Assembly: GCA_964586225.1 (NCBI GenBank)
Contig: CAZPHD010000016.1
Coordinates: forward strand, 1 to 60,959
Direction: 5' to 3'
DNA length: 60,959 nucleotides
DNA from: JANJUB01 sp964586225
GTDB taxonomy: Bacteria; Armatimonadota; Fimbriimonadia; Fimbriimonadales; Fimbriimonadaceae
The position numbers and the translations under genes are program-made. Under the pieces are notes generated by a model. It was not told where the DNA came from and ran no database searches. It was given only the letters and a program-made list of their open reading frames with translations. This document shows, one piece after another, positions 57,271 to 60,959 of this stretch; positions within the stretch are counted from its first letter, which is position 1, and each line of letters begins with the position of its first letter.

Positions 57271-57275
57271 CTCCC

Positions 57276-57935
57276 CTAGAAGAACCCGTCGCTCGACTTC
57301 TCGGCCTCGACCAGATACTCACCGATGAACTTCTTCAGTGAATCGCGATCCGTGTCACCGCCCCCAGGGATGATCCGATAGAAGGTTGAGTTCAAGTCCT
57401 TGCCCAGTCGCAACTGCTCCTTGAACATCGCAAATGTCAGGGGTTGAGGTAGCGAGAACCACTCGTTTCTTGGACCTTTAAAGAACATCGCCGCGATCAA
57501 GTTTCCGCGTTCCGGGTGTTGAAGGCTCAGGAACGTCACTGGGATCTTCCCACGGGGCGTCTCGACGGTCTCAATATCCTGGCCCGTAATATTGAATCCC
57601 TGGCCCTGGAAGCACACCCGGTTATCGTGGAAGCAGTTCTTGTCGTTGCCTGAGATGAGCAAGACATCAAACGACTTCACGCCATCGCTGTAGACGCGAC
57701 CCACGACACCAAACGGTTGAAGGAGCTCGTACGTTCGCTCATCGACCTTGTAGGAGCGCTGAGGATCGTCAAAGCTGGGTTCAAATCGGAACTTGCCCAC
57801 CTGTTTGGGAGCCATGTTCTCCATGAACTTTTCGTCCTTTCGATCAAGCTCGGCCTTCGGCATTGCTTGGAGCACAACTCCGCACACGACGAGCAAGCCA
57901 GCAACGGCAAACGTTCGAACTTTCAGTCCTTCCAT
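57276..57935 (-). CDS. Exosortase-associated EpsI-like protein
   Basis: A 219-residue protein with an N-terminal signal or anchor segment ('VRTFAVAGLLVVCGVVLQAMPKA'). 'QVGKFRFEPS', 'VYSDGVKSFDVLLISGNDKNCFHDNRVCFQGQGFNI' and 'VTFLSLQHPERGNLIAAMFFKGPRNEWFSLPQPLTFAMFKEQLRLG' fit the EpsI/DUF3485 family that accompanies exosortases (the conserved 'H....C..G.GW' motif is here 'CFHDNRVCFQGQGF'). The start overlaps the exosortase end by 13 bp, so the two are coupled. Confidence 0.82.
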   Translation of the reverse strand: MEGLKVRTFAVAGLLVVCGVVLQAMPKAELDRKDEKFMENMAPKQVGKFRFEPSFDDPQRSYKVDERTYELLQPFGVVGRVYSDGVKSFDVLLISGNDKNCFHDNRVCFQGQGFNITGQDIETVETPRGKIPVTFLSLQHPERGNLIAAMFFKGPRNEWFSLPQPLTFAMFKEQLRLGKDLNSTFYRIIPGGGDTDRDSLKKFIGEYLVEAEKSSDGFF

Positions 57936-58855
57936 CCGAGAATCCTCGCAATCTTAAAGAGCACAACGAAGCAGATGATGAGAGTCACGTAGCCGCTGTA
58001 ATCGTGGAAAGCGATGCCAGCCTCGCGACCTTGGGTTTCGCCAACGACGCCGATGAGGGCGATGCGCAACCCGTTGATGAGAATCGCCAAGAAGGGGATC
58101 ATGGCGAGCATGAAGAGATTCGCCGCCCACTTGAGGCGAGCGATCAGAACAAAGAAAACGGTGAAGGCGGACAGCGCCAGCAGGAGCTTCAAACCCGAAC
58201 ACGGCACGTCGACGTTCAGCTGGAAGCTGTTCATGTACACGACCGTGGGATCGGATTGGTACACGTAGAAACCCATCGTCTTCAGCAGGTAGTAGGCCAC
58301 CTTCGTGGAGATGATCTGCAGCGGGTTCGTCGTATTGTTGATGATCGCGTGCCAAAGCGGAAGGGCGAAGCCAAGATAGAGAATGGCTGGCGTCAGCGCC
58401 AACATCCACCGAAAACCCGCGACGATCCAAGCCGAGAACATCAGCGTGGCCAGAAGCCCGACTGACATCAAGCCTTCGATCTTTGAATACGTCGCCGGAT
58501 ACATGGCGTAGATTGTCAAGAACAGCAACGGAACTGCGACGTAGCCTGGCTTGACTGGTATCTCACGGATGCGCGGCCAGCTTCGGTAGACGATATAGAC
58601 CGACATCAGGGGCACAATGAAGCCGTGCGAATAGTAGCCGTCTTCTCCATTCCATAGGTCGATCAGACGGGGCCACAAGGGCAGGAAGACCAGGGCAAGG
58701 CCAAGGGCAACCAGGAGTCCCGGAATGAACGCGGGCGATTGGTAGATCGACCGGAAGTCAAACCTGGGTTGATCGTCGGCGGTCTCTTCCAGGCGCGCGC
58801 CTACCGGATCATTCGGCATCGGTTCTGGGTTCTGTTGGGTGGTGGCGATATCCAT
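57923..58855 (-). CDS. Exosortase (membrane transpeptidase-like)
   Basis: A 310-residue protein from ATG 58855 (MDIATTQQNPEPM). Eight or so membrane helices. Conserved catalytic triad region: 'VDVPCSGLKLLLAL' (Cys), 'INGLRIALIGVVG' (Arg), 'AFHDYSGYVTL' (His), plus 'YYSHGFIVPLMSVYIVY' near the N-terminus. Exosortases cleave C-terminal sorting signals (such as PEP-CTERM) of surface proteins. No protein in this window shows a clear PEP-CTERM tail, so its targets lie elsewhere. Divergent from the ABC-2 permease gene. Confidence 0.92.
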   Translation of the reverse strand: MDIATTQQNPEPMPNDPVGARLEETADDQPRFDFRSIYQSPAFIPGLLVALGLALVFLPLWPRLIDLWNGEDGYYSHGFIVPLMSVYIVYRSWPRIREIPVKPGYVAVPLLFLTIYAMYPATYSKIEGLMSVGLLATLMFSAWIVAGFRWMLALTPAILYLGFALPLWHAIINNTTNPLQIISTKVAYYLLKTMGFYVYQSDPTVVYMNSFQLNVDVPCSGLKLLLALSAFTVFFVLIARLKWAANLFMLAMIPFLAILINGLRIALIGVVGETQGREAGIAFHDYSGYVTLIICFVVLFKIARILGWKD

Positions 58856-58976
58856 TTCGCTTGTGTGTCCGCAGGAGCAGACCCTCTCAGTGTAACCGAG
58901 CTTGTTCAGAAAAACGCCGCTCGTCGCCGACAAGTTCCGCAAGAGGTGAGCCATTGCTCGGGGTAAGGTTCAAGAA

Positions 58977-59762
58977 ATGGGGCGATACTGGCGCATTTAC
59001 CGAACCTTCTTGGCCAGTTCGTTCGCCCGCGAACTTGAGTTTCGCGCCAACTTCTTTGCGAAAGTGATTCAGAACGTGGTCTGGTGCGGGTTCTTCGTGA
59101 TGATCCTGCTGGTCGTTTATGGCCAGACCGACGATGTCGCGGGTTGGAATCGCTCCGACGGGATGGTGCTCGCCGCGGTGTGCTTTTTGATGAACGCGGT
59201 GACGATGGCGACGACGTTCTCACTCATGGAGATCCCACAGCTTGTTCGTATGGGGACGCTCGATTTCATCCTGACCAAGCCGGTGGATTCGCAGTTTTGG
59301 GTCTCGGGTCGGAAATTCAACTTCGACCAGATCGGAACGATCTTGGCGGGCGTGGCGATGCTGATCATCGGCATCGTGCCCGCGGATGGCTGGCCCTCGC
59401 TGCTCGATTGGAGTGGCTTTACCGTGCTGTTCGTGTGCTCTGTGTTGCTCTTCTACTCTTTCAATTTGGCGCTGATGACGCTCGGGATCTGGTGGGTTCG
59501 AGTGGACAATTTGTGGGTTCTTGGCGAGTCCGTGATGCAGGTGGCGCGATATCCGATCGACATCTACGGGGCGGCACTCGCGAGGTTCTTTGTCTATGTG
59601 GTGCCGCTGGCGTTTGTTGCCACGCTGCCTTCGCAGCAACTTGTACGCGGGTTTGATGGCGCGAGTGTCGCGTTGGGAGTGGCTTGGACTTTGGTGGCTA
59701 TGCTCGCCGCGCGTTTGTTCTGGCGACGGGCGCTGCGGAGCTACTCGAGCGCGAGCAGCTAA
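58977..59762 (+). CDS. ABC-2 family transporter permease
   Basis: A 261-residue protein with six membrane helices. 'YRTFLASSFARELEFRANFFAKVIQNVVWCGFFVMILLVVYG' and 'EIPQLVRMGTLDFILTKPVDSQFWVS' match the ABC-2 permease family PF06182 (DUF990-like), which works with a separate ATPase and a second permease. Neither partner is visible downstream; a missing partner may be encoded elsewhere. 'ARYPIDIYGAALARFFVYVVPLAFVATLPSQ' is typical of the last helix pair. Function in export is inferred. Confidence 0.87.
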   Translation: MGRYWRIYRTFLASSFARELEFRANFFAKVIQNVVWCGFFVMILLVVYGQTDDVAGWNRSDGMVLAAVCFLMNAVTMATTFSLMEIPQLVRMGTLDFILTKPVDSQFWVSGRKFNFDQIGTILAGVAMLIIGIVPADGWPSLLDWSGFTVLFVCSVLLFYSFNLALMTLGIWWVRVDNLWVLGESVMQVARYPIDIYGAALARFFVYVVPLAFVATLPSQQLVRGFDGASVALGVAWTLVAMLAARLFWRRALRSYSSASS

Positions 59763-59788
59763 GCGAACCTACTTCTCGTCTAGAAGCT

Positions 59789-60220
59789 GTGCCCAGACGC
59801 AAGACCTCGCCTCGTAAGCGCGCTCCACGCAAGCGGCGCGGCCAGTTTGTGGGGGACAAGCTTTTCGTGCTGGCTCATTTGGTGGCTTGCTGTTGCTTGC
59901 CTTCGTTGTCGCAGCTCGCGCCGTCGGAGTCCGAGATTGCGGCGACGATCGAAGATCACCCATGGTTCAAGGCTCTTGCGCAACCTGAAGTTCTGGCAAA
60001 GGTCGCGCTGATCGGCGGGCTGCTTCTCATCGTCCGAATGGTTTCGCTGATCGGAACCTGGAAGGGCCAACGGTGGGCGTTCTGGACGGTGCTTCTGCTC
60101 GACGCGCCGGGAGTGGTTTTCGCTGTGTACCAGGAAGAGTATGTCGCGGCCACCCCAGCGGCCCTGTCGATCGCCTATTGCGGGCTACGGCTCGCGGAAG
60201 CACTTGGCCCGCGGCTGTAG
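59789..60220 (+). CDS. Hypothetical membrane protein with basic N-terminus
   Basis: A 143-residue protein from GTG 59789 (VPRRKTSPRKRAPRKRRGQF); the longer frame overlaps the permease gene. The first 25 residues are very basic. Two or three hydrophobic segments follow ('LFVLAHLVACCCLPSLSQL', 'VLAKVALIGGLLLIVRMVSLIG', 'FWTVLLLDAPGVVFAVY'). The C-terminal half resembles the end of the 55327-55716 protein. Family unknown. Confidence 0.68.
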   Translation: MPRRKTSPRKRAPRKRRGQFVGDKLFVLAHLVACCCLPSLSQLAPSESEIAATIEDHPWFKALAQPEVLAKVALIGGLLLIVRMVSLIGTWKGQRWAFWTVLLLDAPGVVFAVYQEEYVAATPAALSIAYCGLRLAEALGPRL

Positions 60221-60229
60221 GGACGGCGA

Positions 60230-60340
60230 GTTGGCCTGTTCGCCTGTTGGCTTGTGCGCGTTCGGATCAGGAGTGTCCGCGACCAACGTCCGATTCCAAT
60301 ATTCCAACACGCCAACACACCAACATGCCATCAGGCCAAC
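60230..60340. repeat. Inverted short-tandem arms (ttggcctg / caggccaa)
   Basis: The left arm begins GTTGGCCTG (60230) and continues with TGTTGGC-like units; the right arm ends CAGGCCAAC (60340) after ACGCCAACACACCAACATGCC units. The outer 9 bp are perfectly inverted, the inner units approximately. Similar in plan to the arms at 30167/30634 and 57041/57202. Confidence 0.65.
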
Positions 60341-60354
60341 TACTACAAACAAAT

Positions 60355-60374
60355 GCCCCGCCCGGAGGCGGGGC
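60355..60374 (-). terminator. Intrinsic terminator of the Gly/Gln-rich gene
   Basis: GCCCCGCC, 4-nt loop, GGCGGGGC. On the minus strand it is followed by ATTTGTTTGTAG. It lies about 30 bp past the stop at 60404. Confidence 0.75.
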
Positions 60375-60403
60375 CGTCAGGGGCCTGACGAGTCGTTGTT
60401 AGG

Positions 60404-60959
60404 CTATTGGCCGCCGCCACCGCCACCACGGCCGCCGCGTCCACCCTGGCCTCCCGGTCCGCCAGGACCGCCGAAGCCCGGCTGCTGGAACTTGAACGGT
60501 TGGCCGAGCATCGAGTTCCAGGTGCTGCGCTGGTTGCTGGTGAGCACAGCGAGAAGCTTCTTGTTCATCTCCTCACGGCGCGCTTCCATCTGCTTGCGCA
60601 TCTCTTCGAAGTTGCCCTGGCCCTGTCCGCCCTGACCTCGCTGACCTCCGCCAACTCCGCCCTGACCTTGGCCACCTTGACCTCGCTGGCCTCCGCCAAC
60701 GCCGCCTTGACCTTGGCCGCCACCTTGGCCCTGACCGCCGCCGAAGCCGCCACGCTGGCCGCCTTGACCCTGTCCAGGACCGCCAGGGCCACCCATTTGA
60801 GGCCGATTCTCCTGAATGATCTTCCGGATCTGGTCAACCTGCTCCGGGCTCAGGCCAAGCTTGGCCGTCACCTTAGGATCGAGCATTGCGGACGGACCCT
60901 GCTGCTGAAGCGCCAACTGCTGGAATCGTGTGTATTGGCCCGAACCGAGGATCTTGGAG
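60404..60959 (-). CDS. Gly/Gln-rich protein with LSPEQ helix (partial, 5' end outside window)
   Basis: The frame is open from the right edge (about 184 residues visible). 'YTRFQQLALQQQGPSAMLDPKVTAKLGLSPEQVDQIRKII' is the helical pattern of Spy/CpxP-like or planctomycete 'L.L...Q...I' periplasmic proteins. The middle is a low-complexity Gly/Gln stretch with two near-identical 'GQGGVGGGQRGQGGQ' repeats. 'MRKQMEARREEMNKKLLAVLTSNQRSTWNSMLGQPFKF' returns to a helical heavy-metal-sensor/Spy type region, and the tail is Gly-rich. Secretion is likely but the signal peptide is not in view. Confidence 0.72.
   Translation of the reverse strand, partial: SKILGSGQYTRFQQLALQQQGPSAMLDPKVTAKLGLSPEQVDQIRKIIQENRPQMGGPGGPGQGQGGQRGGFGGGQGQGGGQGQGGVGGGQRGQGGQGQGGVGGGQRGQGGQGQGNFEEMRKQMEARREEMNKKLLAVLTSNQRSTWNSMLGQPFKFQQPGFGGPGGPGGQGGRGGRGGGGGGQ

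Overview
This 61-kb window looks like chromosomal DNA of a Gram-negative-type bacterium from the Armatimonadota (probably a Fimbriimonadia relative). That placement is inferred from gene content, not from a marker gene: a copper-amine-oxidase-like 'stalk' domain protein, an H-X9-DG prepilin-like protein, a DUF1385 protein, a Deinococcus-like 'quinate 5-dehydrogenase', an exosortase/EpsI pair, large secreted STN-domain proteins and many apparently leaderless genes. No 16S rRNA, phage, insertion sequence with transposase or CRISPR array was seen. Genes are packed tightly, with many 1-8 bp stop/start overlaps and convergent genes that overlap at their ends.

Layout. 1-6.0 kb (minus): secreted redoxin (cut by the window edge), a large repeat-containing outer-membrane-type protein, a zeta-toxin-like kinase with an overlapping partner, and two related small secreted proteins. 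6.1-8.8 kb (plus): S1/P1 nuclease, LytR-CpsA-Psr protein, H-X9-DG protein. 8.8-12.1 kb (minus): a vWA / PP2C / kinase triad equivalent to E. coli YegL-PphC-YegI (TerY-P type). 12.1-20.5 kb: SIS sugar isomerase, DUF4139 protein, TatD nuclease with a repeat embedded in frame, methyltransferase, STN protein, a small membrane protein with an in-frame UGA followed by a SECIS-like hairpin, HemW, DUF1385 protein. 20.4-28.9 kb (minus): four tandem paralogous secreted proteins with Ig-like repeats, the last broken by three amber codons. 29.0-32.7 kb (plus): pyruvate-dehydrogenase-type E1 alpha and beta split by a 23S-IVP-like four-helix-bundle gene between inverted 7-bp-unit repeat arms, then a quinate-dehydrogenase-like gene and a CAU-anticodon tRNA. 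32.7-39.4 kb (minus): C-terminal half of MetH, GH10-like hydrolase, amidase, exonuclease III, a secreted protein, an intradiol dioxygenase and a small protein, with GC-rich palindromic repeats in the gaps. 39.7-45.5 kb: two tandem STN proteins ending in PPP and a choice-of-anchor-B protein. 45.6-49 kb (plus): stalk-domain protein, acyl-CoA dehydrogenase-like protein, tail-anchored protein. 49-54.1 kb (minus): asparaginase-like hydrolase, aconitase, a small protein, short-form LeuA. 54.2-61 kb: acetyltransferase, cyclophilin, AIM24 protein, TlpA-like lipoprotein, EpsI and exosortase, ABC-2 permease, and a Gly/Gln-rich protein running off the right edge.

Most interesting: (1) the candidate selenoprotein at 17669-17881; (2) paired inverted short-tandem arms at three loci, one enclosing the IVP-like gene inside the PDH operon; (3) a 57-bp palindromic repeat translated inside TatD; (4) a recurrent -10 box 5-8 nt before start codons, implying widespread leaderless mRNAs; (5) the paralogue array with an all-amber pseudogene.
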